Notes: generated by a model from the letters alone, not told the origin. DNA of 6,326 bases from an uncultured Collinsella sp. (GCA_900550825.1 URTZ01000114.1:1-6326), one strand, 5' to 3'. Shown: positions 1 to 5,604, numbered from the stretch's first letter. Made by a program: numbers and translations.

Positions 1-37
1 GGGTTCTTTTTTGCTTCGCGCATACAGGAAGGACACC

Positions 38-973
38 ATGGAAAGCCGCAAGCCGTATCTCGCCACCCTGCCCGGACTCATCCTGGGCTGCCTCGTTTGC
101 TGCGCGCTCTGGGGCTCCGCCTTCCCCTGCATCAAAATCGGCTATGCGCTCTTTGGCATCCCCGCGCACGATAGCGCCTCGCAGCTGCTCTTCGCGGGCC
201 TGCGCTTCACCCTTGCCGGCATGCTGGTCATTGTTGGCATGAGCACAGCCCAGCGCCGCCCACTCGTCCCAAAGGTACGCGATATCAAGCCCATCTGCAT
301 CCTGTCGCTCTTCCAGACTATCGGGCAGTACTTCTTTTTCTATCTGGGACTCTCGCGCGCCAGTGCCATGTCGAGTTCCATCATCGAGGCCAGCGCCAAC
401 TTCCTCGCAATCCTCTTTGCCGTCCTGGCATTTCACACCGAAAAGCTCAGTACGGCCAAGGTGCTTGGCTGTGTGCTGGGCTTTGCCGGCGTCGCGCTCG
501 TCAACCTTTCGGGCGCGGATGGCACCTTTGGCTTTACGCTCGACGGCGAGGGCTTTATCCTAGCCTCCACTGTCGCGGGTGCTCTTTCGACCTGCCTGAT
601 CGGCATCTTCTCGCGCAAGCACGACGGTGTTTTGCTTGCCGGGTGGCAGTTCTTGGTCGGCGGCCTGGTCCTCACCGCCATCGGCTTTTTGATGGGTGGC
701 GCGCTCTCCCCCACAGCGATTGTCCCCGCCATCGCGCTCATCATCTACATGGCGCTTATCTCCGCGGTCGCCTACTCGCTGTGGTCGCGCCTGCTTGCCG
801 TCAACCCCGTCAGCCGCGTTTCGGTCTTTGGGTTTATGAACCCCGTCTTTGGTGTGCTGCTGAGCGCGCTGCTGCTCGGCGAGGGCGCTGGCACGAGCCC
901 CGTTACCGTCATCGTTGCCCTGCTGTTAGTCTGCGGCGGCATCATCATCGTCAACAAACCCAAAAAAGCCTAG
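38..973 (+). CDS. DMT superfamily (EamA) transporter
   Basis: This gene encodes an inner-membrane transporter of the drug/metabolite transporter superfamily, probably an exporter of a small metabolite or amino acid; the substrate cannot be read from the sequence. The protein is 311 residues, the usual size for a ten-helix, two-repeat EamA protein. The first repeat opens with LWGSAFPCIKIG at about residues 24-35, typical of the family, and ends in a helix closing with FHTEKLS. The second repeat runs from about residue 175 and ends with FMNPVFGVLLSALLLGEG, the usual EamA signature. It finishes in a short basic tail (NKPKKA). I chose the ATG at 38 because AGGAAGGA lies just upstream (26-33). A TTG at 11 is in frame but lacks such a site. 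The gene stands alone and is followed by a strong hairpin. The promoter lies outside the window or in its first bases. Confidence 0.9.
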   Translation: MESRKPYLATLPGLILGCLVCCALWGSAFPCIKIGYALFGIPAHDSASQLLFAGLRFTLAGMLVIVGMSTAQRRPLVPKVRDIKPICILSLFQTIGQYFFFYLGLSRASAMSSSIIEASANFLAILFAVLAFHTEKLSTAKVLGCVLGFAGVALVNLSGADGTFGFTLDGEGFILASTVAGALSTCLIGIFSRKHDGVLLAGWQFLVGGLVLTAIGFLMGGALSPTAIVPAIALIIYMALISAVAYSLWSRLLAVNPVSRVSVFGFMNPVFGVLLSALLLGEGAGTSPVTVIVALLLVCGGIIIVNKPKKA

Positions 974-1057
974 CGACCTCACCTTTTTAGGGATGATGTT
1001 CGCGCACTTTAGCTTAATGGAGCGCACAGGTTCTCGTTGATTTCGTACCGAGTCGCG

Positions 1058-1080
1058 GCGGCAGACGCCCGTCTTGCCGC
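1058..1080. repeat. Inverted repeat (stable hairpin) in the DMT-GGDEF gap
   Basis: GCGGCAGAC (1058-1066) pairs with GTCTTGCCGC (1071-1080) across a GCCC loop, with one bulged T. The stem is GC-rich and stable, but no T-run follows it on either strand, so it is not a classical terminator. It lies between the DMT stop codon and the bidirectional terminator. The rest of 974-1120 shows no gene I can support. Confidence 0.45.
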
Positions 1081-1120
1081 ACCGCGCCTGGGCATTATGA
1101 CCGGCGGCCCCCACAAACGC

Positions 1121-1162
1121 AAAAGGGGCGCACAACCATCGCAACGGTCGTGCGCCCCTTTT
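1121..1162. terminator. Bidirectional rho-independent terminator
   Basis: AAAAGGGGCGCA (1121-1132) is perfectly complementary to TGCGCCCCTTTT (1151-1162). The stem extends inward through C1133-G1150 and, after one mismatch, through ACC (1135-1137) with GGT (1146-1148), leaving an 8-base loop. On the plus strand it is followed by further Ts (TTTTTCT), and on the minus strand the transcript likewise ends in TTTT. It sits between two convergent genes, so it can stop the DMT transcript from the left and the GGDEF transcript from the right. The GGDEF stop codon starts only two bases beyond the stem. Confidence 0.85.
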
Positions 1163-1163
1163 T

Positions 1164-1898
1164 CTAGCGTATCTGGACGCCGGCTTTCTTTTTCTCGGCC
1201 TTTACGCGGTAGAGCTCCGCGTCGGCAGCGCGAAGCAAGTCTTGCCAGGTATCGACGCCATCACCAACCCGTGCGTAGCCGATGGACATCCGCAACAGAT
1301 ACGGGACCTCGGCGCGCGCGAGCTCGTCGCTGATTGCCGCACACAGACGCATGATGTCCTGCTCCGCCGTTGCCTTTTGAAGCACCACAAACTCATCACC
1401 ACCATAACGTGCGATAAAGCCACCAGACGCCGAGCAGACCTCTTTGAGCGCAGCAGATATGACCTGGAGGGCATGGTCGCCCTCCACATGTCCATAGCGA
1501 TCGTTAATCTGCTTAAAGCCGTCAGCGTCCATCATGAGCAGATACACATCGTCCGCATGAGCAACATTTGAGAAGAGCGACAGCATATAGGTCTCAAAAC
1601 GGTTGCGATTGTTGAGGCCAGTCAACGGGTCGGTCGAGATGAGCTGCTCCTGGTAGATGATATAGAGCAGCAACATGCTAATCATTATGCCGACACAAAG
1701 GCCGGGCACCGAGTATACGACCTGAAAGGTACCGCCCACCAGGGCCGGAATGGCGAAAAATGCCAAGGTTCGATAGATGGCCTTCGTCTGCAGGCTCTCG
1801 ACCCTGCGAGATTGCACAAACGCATGCAGGGATGTATGTATAACGTAACAGTAGCTGACGATGGGCTGGATCATATAAGCAAAGCCGCGACGATACAC
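1164..1898 (-). CDS. C-terminal piece: three TM segments plus GGDEF domain
   Basis: This is the open part of the broken cyclase gene downstream of the TAG, up to 244 residues. If translated alone it would start at a GTG at 1898 or an ATG at 1874. The GTG has AGGG almost touching it, so neither start has a well-spaced ribosome binding site. It holds hydrophobic segments at roughly residues 8-28, 42-62 and 67-83. The catalytic domain follows, with DPLTGLNNR at 90-98, the metal-binding aspartate region MDADGFKQIND at 123-133 and GGDEF at 166-170. The catalytic residues are all present, so a restarted product could still make c-di-GMP without its normal sensor half. This is more likely a pseudogene fragment than a separate gene. 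Confidence 0.5.
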   Translation of the reverse strand: MYRRGFAYMIQPIVSYCYVIHTSLHAFVQSRRVESLQTKAIYRTLAFFAIPALVGGTFQVVYSVPGLCVGIMISMLLLYIIYQEQLISTDPLTGLNNRNRFETYMLSLFSNVAHADDVYLLMMDADGFKQINDRYGHVEGDHALQVISAALKEVCSASGGFIARYGGDEFVVLQKATAEQDIMRLCAAISDELARAEVPYLLRMSIGYARVGDGVDTWQDLLRAADAELYRVKAEKKKAGVQIR

Positions 1899-1901
1899 GC
1901 C

Positions 1902-1904
1902 CTA
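1902..1904 (-). other. In-frame amber (TAG) codon splitting the cyclase gene
   Basis: The minus strand reads ttg TAG ggc gtg tat in the frame shared by both halves, with no frameshift. A single C-to-T change from CAG (Gln) would create it; AAG, GAG, TGG and TCG are other one-step ancestors. TAG is used as an ordinary stop by the DMT, HD and etfA genes here, which argues against general recoding of TAG as an amino acid. Confidence 0.85.
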
Positions 1905-2315
1905 CAAATCGATATAGAACAGGGCATGCGTCCAGTAGCTGGTAAACGCCAGCACGACCACCAGAGCCGTAGGCAACGCTACAAGCACCACCCTATAGCG
2001 CGAGGTCAAAAGGCGAGAACCCTGCACCGTCTCGGAATAGATAAACCAAATGAGACACGCGACGGCAAAGAGCGAAAACGAAACCGCGTTGGAAATCCAG
2101 TTGGCAGCAATGCCCAACGTGCCGCTCGCACCGTCCGAAAGCGTCCAGATCATATCGAATAATATGTACGCAGCAGAGGTGTAGCCAAGCATGCTAAACA
2201 AGAGTTGCTGGGTACTCGAGAACAAGGAGCGACGACTTCGCGCGGCAAGCCCGATAAGAACAATCATGCATAGCAGGAATATCTCAATCTTGAGCGCCTT
2301 AACCACGAGCGCCAT
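1902..2315 (-). CDS. N-terminal membrane piece of the interrupted cyclase
   Basis: This is the part of the broken cyclase gene upstream of the TAG, 137 residues from the ATG at 2315 or 154 from a TTG at 2366. It contains four hydrophobic segments and no catalytic domain, and it ends at HALFYIDL. On its own it would be a truncated sensor domain with no output. The same frame continues one codon after the stop into the GGDEF piece, so I treat it as half of one gene and not as an independent small membrane protein. Confidence 0.5.
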   Translation of the reverse strand: MALVVKALKIEIFLLCMIVLIGLAARSRRSLFSSTQQLLFSMLGYTSAAYILFDMIWTLSDGASGTLGIAANWISNAVSFSLFAVACLIWFIYSETVQGSRLLTSRYRVVLVALPTALVVVLAFTSYWTHALFYIDL

Positions 2316-2342
2316 CCCTTCAATATCCAAGTGGCCAGAATC

Positions 2343-2361
2343 GCCCAATTCGAATCTGGGC
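2343..2361. repeat. Near-perfect palindrome in the leader of the cyclase gene
   Basis: GCCCA (2343-2347) and TGGGC (2357-2361) flank the palindrome ATTCGAAT (2348-2355), with a single extra C. It lies 28-46 bases upstream of the ATG at 2315. It could be a protein-binding operator or a leader hairpin. Its presence fits better with 2316-2366 being untranslated, which supports the ATG over the TTG start. Confidence 0.45.
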
Positions 2362-2370
2362 AACAAACAC

Positions 2371-2387
2371 CCCCTGCTCCGCAGGGG
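2371..2387. repeat. 7-bp perfect hairpin with 3-base loop
   Basis: CCCCTGC (2371-2377) and GCAGGGG (2381-2387) form a perfect stem around a TCC loop. In minus-strand RNA the stem contains the purine-rich GGAGCAGGGG. That stretch would serve as ribosome binding site for the alternative TTG start at 2366, so folding would hide it. No T-run follows on either strand. Confidence 0.45.
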
Positions 2388-2395
2388 TAAGGGGA

Positions 2396-2426
2396 ATAAT
2401 AGCAGAGCGCCCGAACATCACTGCAA
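2396..2426 (-). promoter_or_regulatory. Possible promoter of the cyclase gene
   Basis: On the minus strand TATTAT (complement of 2396-2401) resembles a -10 box, and TTGCAG (complement of 2421-2426) is a possible -35 box at a long spacing of 19 bases. Transcription would start near 2389, just before the 2371-2387 hairpin. The match is modest and the boxes overlap the kdgT terminator hairpin. Confidence 0.25.
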
Positions 2427-2448
2427 AACAGTTTCCGTTCGGGCGCTC
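2405..2448 (-). terminator. Terminator downstream of kdgT, nested hairpin
   Basis: GAGCGCCCGAAC (2405-2416) is the exact complement of GTTCGGGCGCTC (2437-2448), a 12-bp perfect stem. Inside the 20-base loop a second small stem, ACTG (2420-2423) with CAGT (2429-2432), surrounds CAAAA. It begins 45 bases after the kdgT stop in the direction of transcription. The tail on the minus strand (TGCTATTATTCCCC) is T-rich but not a clean T-run, so termination may be incomplete. Confidence 0.65.
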
Positions 2449-2483
2449 GGACGGCGCGAACTGCACGCCGGAATCAATTATCG

Positions 2484-2497
2484 GTAACGGCCGTTAC
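2484..2497. repeat. 14-bp perfect palindrome over the kdgT stop codon
   Basis: GTAACGGCCGTTAC reads identically on both strands and includes the TAA stop of kdgT (2494-2496). It may be a chance feature, a protein-binding site or part of the 3' end structure of the kdgT mRNA. Confidence 0.4.
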
Positions 2498-3516
2498 TCG
2501 CCGTCGATGTCGGTCGCGACGGCCTCCTCGATGGCCTCGACACCAGCAGGCGACAGATCCTCCTTGCCCTGGCAGAACTTCTTGTCGACCCAGCCGGTCA
2601 GAATCGGAGCCATGATTGCCGTGATGATGACGGCGGTGGCGATCTGCGCATACGCGGTGGGCGCAAGCTCGGCATAGCGCGGAGCGACCTCAGCGAGGGC
2701 GACTGGCGTGGTCATGGCCGTGCCGGCAATGGTGGAGCAAGCCACGGCAGCCTTGCCGTTACCACCGCACAGGCGCTCGAAGGCAAAGGTAATGGGACCG
2801 ACGACAAACAGCGTGACAAGGCCCAGCAAGATGCCGGAAATACCGCCGGTGATAAAGCTCGACAGGCTCATGGACGCACCGAGCTGAAAACCAATGACGG
2901 CAATCGCGGGATTGGCACCGGGAACCAGCAGGTTCTTGATAAACGGGAACAGGTTGCCCAGAACCATACCGATGACAAGCGGCAGGATGGAGCCGACGAT
3001 GGTGCCCAGCGGGATATTAGCAAGACCCGAAACGCCCAGGATGATCATGGTGACGGCGGGGCCGGCCGTAAAGAAAAGGATACCCACGGCGCCCTGCTCG
3101 GACTCATCGCCGAACTCGCCCATGATGCCCGTGTAGAGCGCCATGTTGCAAAACGTGATGCCGCCGATGATAGACACGGAGCTCAGGCCCAGGAAGTTGT
3201 CGTTAAAGAAATATGCCACACCCAAGCCAAGGGCCGCCGCGACAACAAGCTTGGGAATCAGCACGACGATGCCGGTCTTGATGGCGCCCGGCGTGGACTT
3301 AAAGCTGATGCCGGCGCCCACAAACAGCAGAATCGCGGCGACGATGGTATTGGAGCCACCGCGGCAGGCAGCCGTAAAGAAGCCGCCGATCTCAAAGACC
3401 TGCGGGCAGAAGGTGTTGAGCAAAAGGCCGACGATCATGGGATAGATCATGATGTCGCCCGGGATACGCGGGACCTTGAATTTCTTTTGCTCGTTGGCGG
3501 TTGCTTCCTGCGCCAT
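2494..3516 (-). CDS. kdgT: 2-keto-3-deoxygluconate permease (KdgT family)
   Basis: This gene encodes an inner-membrane permease expected to import 2-keto-3-deoxygluconate, a breakdown product of pectin and uronic acids, by cation symport as in enterobacterial KdgT. The protein is 340 residues from the ATG at 3516, close to the usual 320-340. Family resemblance runs along its whole length: an N-terminal KVPRIPGDIMIYPMIVGLL, a central GPAVTMIILGVSGLANIPLG, and near the C-terminus CSTIAGTAMTTPVALAEVAP followed by TAVIITAIMAPILTGWVDKK. A 10-codon extension to a TTG at 3546 is possible, but the ATG has GGGGG four bases upstream. The C-terminal tail (from about residue 310) is acidic. No KDG kinase or aldolase gene is adjacent, so the substrate rests on homology only. 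It is separated from azlD by 142 bp and is probably its own transcript. Confidence 0.9.
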   Translation of the reverse strand: MAQEATANEQKKFKVPRIPGDIMIYPMIVGLLLNTFCPQVFEIGGFFTAACRGGSNTIVAAILLFVGAGISFKSTPGAIKTGIVVLIPKLVVAAALGLGVAYFFNDNFLGLSSVSIIGGITFCNMALYTGIMGEFGDESEQGAVGILFFTAGPAVTMIILGVSGLANIPLGTIVGSILPLVIGMVLGNLFPFIKNLLVPGANPAIAVIGFQLGASMSLSSFITGGISGILLGLVTLFVVGPITFAFERLCGGNGKAAVACSTIAGTAMTTPVALAEVAPRYAELAPTAYAQIATAVIITAIMAPILTGWVDKKFCQGKEDLSPAGVEAIEEAVATDIDGE

Positions 3517-3560
3517 GAAACCCCCATTTCCGCTGACGGGGAACAAAAGCCCACGTCATG

Positions 3561-3592
3561 CTTTGCTACAGTAAAGTTTGACCATGGTACCA
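3561..3592. promoter_or_regulatory. Candidate operator region upstream of kdgT
   Basis: The gap 3517-3658 holds two symmetric elements. CTTTGCTACAGTAAAG (3561-3576) is an imperfect dyad. ACCATGGT (3581-3588) overlaps TGGTACCA (3585-3592), each a perfect 8-bp palindrome. They lie 45-76 bases upstream of the kdgT start, where a regulator of sugar-acid genes would be expected to bind. No clear -35/-10 pair is visible, and no regulator gene is in the window. Confidence 0.3.
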
Positions 3593-3635
3593 GAAGAAGC
3601 AGACCAGCTCGATGAGAAATTCGATTCGTTAGGCC

Positions 3636-3659
3636 AGAGCAGCAAACGCGCCTTGCTCT
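3636..3659 (-). terminator. Weak hairpin at the end of azlD
   Basis: AGAGCA (3636-3641) pairs with TGCTCT (3654-3659) around a 12-base loop; the stem touches the azlD stop codon (3659-3661). Downstream on the minus strand there is only a short T-stretch (ATTTCTC), so this is at best a weak terminator. Some readthrough from azlCD into kdgT is possible. Confidence 0.3.
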
Positions 3660-3982
3660 TACACGAGACTCAAGACGATATAGAGCACAATGCCCGAAAC
3701 GCAGCACCACAGCATCGACTTTGTCTTGATTGCCACCACCACGACGCCGGCAGCCGCGATCCAGGGAATCAAGCCCTGCCACAGGCCGGCGTCGAAAGCG
3801 CCGGGGCTTATCAAGTCGTTGGCGACCAACGCCGCAAAGGCGGCCGGCGGAATGTAGCCCAAGGCCTCGGTAACGCGGGGCGACAGCGTTCGTCCACGCA
3901 AGGCAAACGCCGGGGCGATGCGGAAGAACGCGATGGCCGCCCACGACGACAGCCACAGGACCAAAAACTCATTAACGGGCAT
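3659..3982 (-). CDS. azlD: AzlD family branched-chain amino acid exporter subunit
   Basis: This is the small partner of AzlC. AzlCD pairs export branched-chain amino acids or their analogues across the cytoplasmic membrane (shown for Bacillus AzlCD and the related BrnFE). The protein is 107 residues from the ATG at 3982, normal for AzlD. It has several hydrophobic segments and the family pattern: a first helix (MPVNEFLVLWLSSWAAIAFF), then FRIAPAFALRGRTLSPRVTEALGYIPPAAFAALVAND in two overlapping pieces, then two C-terminal helices (IPWIAAAGVVVVAIKTKS and LWCCVSGIVLYIVLSL). I chose this ATG because GGAAGGGG lies 8 bases upstream; an in-frame ATG at 4000 is less well placed. The start overlaps the end of azlC by 11 bases, indicating translational coupling. 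Confidence 0.88.
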   Translation of the reverse strand: MPVNEFLVLWLSSWAAIAFFRIAPAFALRGRTLSPRVTEALGYIPPAAFAALVANDLISPGAFDAGLWQGLIPWIAAAGVVVVAIKTKSMLWCCVSGIVLYIVLSLV

Positions 3983-4664
3983 CGCGGGCACCCCTTCCAT
4001 CCGTAAGGGCATCGCACACGAGTGCCACGGCGACACCGACGAGCACGCTCACCGGCACAGCGACATTCGTCCACCCAAAAAACTTGCATATAGCGACGGA
4101 TACCGCAGCCAAAACGGCGGCCACGACATTGCCGCGCGACAATCGCTGCGAAAAGAGCAGGCAGATAAAGAGCGATGTGCAGACAAAACCTGCAATAGCG
4201 GTGGGAACATCGATGACGGCGCCGACAACGGCGCCCATCGTGCATGAGACGCCCCAAGTTGCGATGAGGATCACGTTGAGCGCAAAGGACTCGCGTGGGC
4301 CCCAGTCATCCCCCTCGACCAACTTGGCTAGCGAGATGCCGTACGCCTCTTCGGTGAGCGTCGCGGCAACCGCCAGCGTTTGACGCTTCGAGGCACCCGT
4401 CAGATGCGGTGCGATCGATGCTGAATAAAGTGCGAAGCGTGAGGAGATCGCGGCGACGCTTGCGACGATCGATGCTGCCGGCACGCCCGCCAGCCACAGG
4501 TTGCAGACCATAAACTGCCCACTGCCTGTCACGAACGTGCTACTCAGGGCAAAGACCATCCAGGGCTCCATTCCCGTCTGCGCCATAATCATTCCGCACG
4601 GCGCGCCAATCGCAACATAGGTAAGCATCACCGGCCAGACAGTTTTAACGATTTTGAACACCAT
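3972..4664 (-). CDS. azlC: AzlC family branched-chain amino acid exporter subunit
   Basis: This is the large membrane subunit of an AzlCD exporter. The protein is 230 residues from the ATG at 4664, which has AGGA five bases upstream; the open frame runs 36 codons further, but that part does not look like protein of this family. Family features include GSGQF at about residues 47-51 (the usual GSAQF position), SRFALYSASIAP at 75-86 and TEEAYG at 104-109, followed by hydrophobic helices to the C-terminus. The substrate is inferred from the family. It is the first gene of a two-gene operon with azlD and is divergent from the HD-domain gene. No Lrp/AsnC-type regulator, often found beside azlCD, is in the window. 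Confidence 0.9.
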   Translation of the reverse strand: MVFKIVKTVWPVMLTYVAIGAPCGMIMAQTGMEPWMVFALSSTFVTGSGQFMVCNLWLAGVPAASIVASVAAISSRFALYSASIAPHLTGASKRQTLAVAATLTEEAYGISLAKLVEGDDWGPRESFALNVILIATWGVSCTMGAVVGAVIDVPTAIAGFVCTSLFICLLFSQRLSRGNVVAAVLAAVSVAICKFFGWTNVAVPVSVLVGVAVALVCDALTDGRGARDAR

Positions 4665-4693
4665 AACGTTCCTTATCCCGACAAGGCATCCGA

Positions 4694-4713
4694 GCCGCAT
4701 GTAACGATGCGGC
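4694..4713. promoter_or_regulatory. Inverted repeat (possible operator) in azlC-HD promoter region
   Basis: GCCGCAT (4694-4700) and ATGCGGC (4707-4713) form a perfect 7-bp inverted repeat around GTAACG. It lies 30 bases upstream of azlC. A possible minus-strand -10 box, GATAAT (complement of 4717-4722), would place the azlC transcription start inside the repeat, which suits a repressor site. As RNA it could also fold into a leader hairpin. Confidence 0.4.
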
Positions 4714-4750
4714 AGAATTATCGTCCGACGGCAACCGAGTTCACCTACAA

Positions 4751-4786
4751 TTGCCACCGGATCGAAAGACACAACTTTTTAGGAAG
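4751..4786 (+). promoter_or_regulatory. Possible -35 box and ribosome binding site of the HD gene
   Basis: AGGAAG at 4781-4786 is a clear ribosome binding site five bases before the ATG at 4792 and fixes that start. TTGCCA at 4751-4756 could be a -35 box, but no convincing -10 box follows at the right distance, so the promoter itself is uncertain. Confidence 0.4.
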
Positions 4787-4791
4787 TCATT

Positions 4792-5604
4792 ATGACAGCT
4801 ATCGATCGAACGCGGGCAGCCAGGGCCTTCAAGACCTATACCGATGCCTACGATGCCACCAATCCGCGCATCGCACTCAAAATCGAGCACACGTACCACG
4901 TGGCGGAAGCGTGCGATGCCGTGGCGCGCGAGCAGAACTGGTCGACAGAGGATATTGACCTGGCCTGGCTTTGCGGCCTGCTGCACGATATGGGCCGCTT
5001 TGAGCAGCTGCGACGCTGGGACACCTTTAAAGATGCCGAGAGCATGAGCCATGCAGCGTTGGGCGTCGAGGTTCTCTTTGGTGAGAACCCCGCCGATGCG
5101 CCCGCCACAACAAGCATCCGCGACTTTATCGATGACCCGGCAGAAGATGAGCTCATCCGAGCGAGCATTGCCTATCACAGCGACTTTCGCCTACCCGAGA
5201 AGCTCGACGAGCGCGCGCGGCGCTTCTGCGATATCGTGCGCGACGGCGATAAGGTCGACATTATGCGCACCATCGCCGACAGCACCGTCGATACTATCCT
5301 CAAGGTGGACGAGAAGACGTTTCTCGCCAGCCATTTCTCATCGCCGACACTTGCCGCCTTTGATGAGCGTCGCTGCGTCTCGCGCGATGAGCGCGAAGAG
5401 CCGGCAGACTTCCTGGCAGGGCTCATCTGCTTTATGTTTGAACTTGTCTATCCCGCAAGCCGCGCGCTGGCGCGCGAGCAGGGCGATATCTACCGCCTGC
5501 TCGACGCACCCTTTGGCATTAAACGGCCCTTTACCGATCCCGCCACGCAAGCGACCTGGGAGCGCCTAAAGGACGAGATGCGCGACTGGCTGGCGCGCGC
5601 CTAG
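4792..5604 (+). CDS. HD-domain metal-dependent phosphohydrolase
   Basis: This gene encodes a 270-residue soluble protein with an HD domain, the fold of metal-dependent phosphohydrolases that often act on nucleotides. The expected ligands can be seen in order: H33 (KIEHTYHVAE), the HD pair H65-D66 (GLLHDMGRF), H87 (SMSHAALG), H129 (IAYHSD) and D153 (RDGDKVDIMR). It lacks the GYP motif of c-di-GMP-degrading HD-GYP enzymes and has no fused RelA/SpoT synthetase, so the substrate is unknown. The C-terminal third (from about residue 185) is probably helical and has no recognised motif. It is divergent from azlC over 127 bp, and its stop codon overlaps the etfA stop codon from the other strand. No terminator follows within the gene gap because there is no gap. 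Confidence 0.85.
   Translation: MTAIDRTRAARAFKTYTDAYDATNPRIALKIEHTYHVAEACDAVAREQNWSTEDIDLAWLCGLLHDMGRFEQLRRWDTFKDAESMSHAALGVEVLFGENPADAPATTSIRDFIDDPAEDELIRASIAYHSDFRLPEKLDERARRFCDIVRDGDKVDIMRTIADSTVDTILKVDEKTFLASHFSSPTLAAFDERRCVSRDEREEPADFLAGLICFMFELVYPASRALAREQGDIYRLLDAPFGIKRPFTDPATQATWERLKDEMRDWLARA
5601..5604. other. Tail-to-tail overlap of HD and etfA stop codons
   Basis: The bases CTAG hold both stops: TAG at 5602-5604 ends the plus-strand HD gene, and the complement of 5601-5603 is the TAG that ends etfA. The genes overlap by four bases, so no terminator can lie between them, and each transcript must run into the antisense of the other. Confidence 0.9.

Larger units (their letters stand above)
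1164..2315 (-). pseudogene. 7TM-GGDEF diguanylate cyclase, interrupted by an amber codon
   Basis: Read through a single TAG at 1902-1904, this is one continuous frame of about 383 residues. It would be a membrane-bound diguanylate cyclase that makes cyclic di-GMP from two GTP. Hydrophobic stretches suggest seven membrane segments: four before the TAG (from IEIFLLCMIVLIGLA to the segment containing PTALVVVLAF) and three after it. A cytoplasmic GGDEF domain follows, with DPLTGLNNR, MDADGFKQIND and RYGGDEF all intact. The RxxD inhibitory site normally found five residues before GGDEF is absent. The break falls in the loop between segments 4 and 5, in FYIDL-stop-GVYRRG. I prefer the ATG at 2315 as start, although GAAGGG abuts it closely; an in-frame TTG at 2366 is the alternative. 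A sequencing error or a strain-specific nonsense mutation are both possible. Confidence 0.8.

Noticed and set aside
1008..1056. tRNA-like stretch (TAGCTTAATGG followed by GGTTCTCG)
   Set aside because: It resembles a D-arm, but there is no matching acceptor stem, no proper anticodon arm and no T-arm.
1037..1333. Plus-strand open frame of 98 codons across the terminator
   Set aside because: It runs through the terminator hairpin and antisense into the GGDEF gene, with an arginine-rich composition typical of a shadow frame.
1902..1904. Recoding of TAG as pyrrolysine
   Set aside because: Three other genes in the window end in TAG and there is no local pyl gene; a nonsense mutation or sequencing error is simpler.
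1812..2162. Plus-strand open frame antisense to the cyclase gene
   Set aside because: It is a shadow of the GGDEF membrane region; there is no ribosome binding site or recognisable domain.
3578..4006. Plus-strand open frame starting in the kdgT-azlD gap
   Set aside because: Only its first codons are outside azlD; the rest is antisense to azlD with a composition rich in Q, R and H and no ribosome binding site.
4665..4772. 36-codon N-terminal extension of AzlC
   Set aside because: It covers the promoter region and inverted repeat, does not resemble AzlC, and the ATG at 4664 has a good ribosome binding site.
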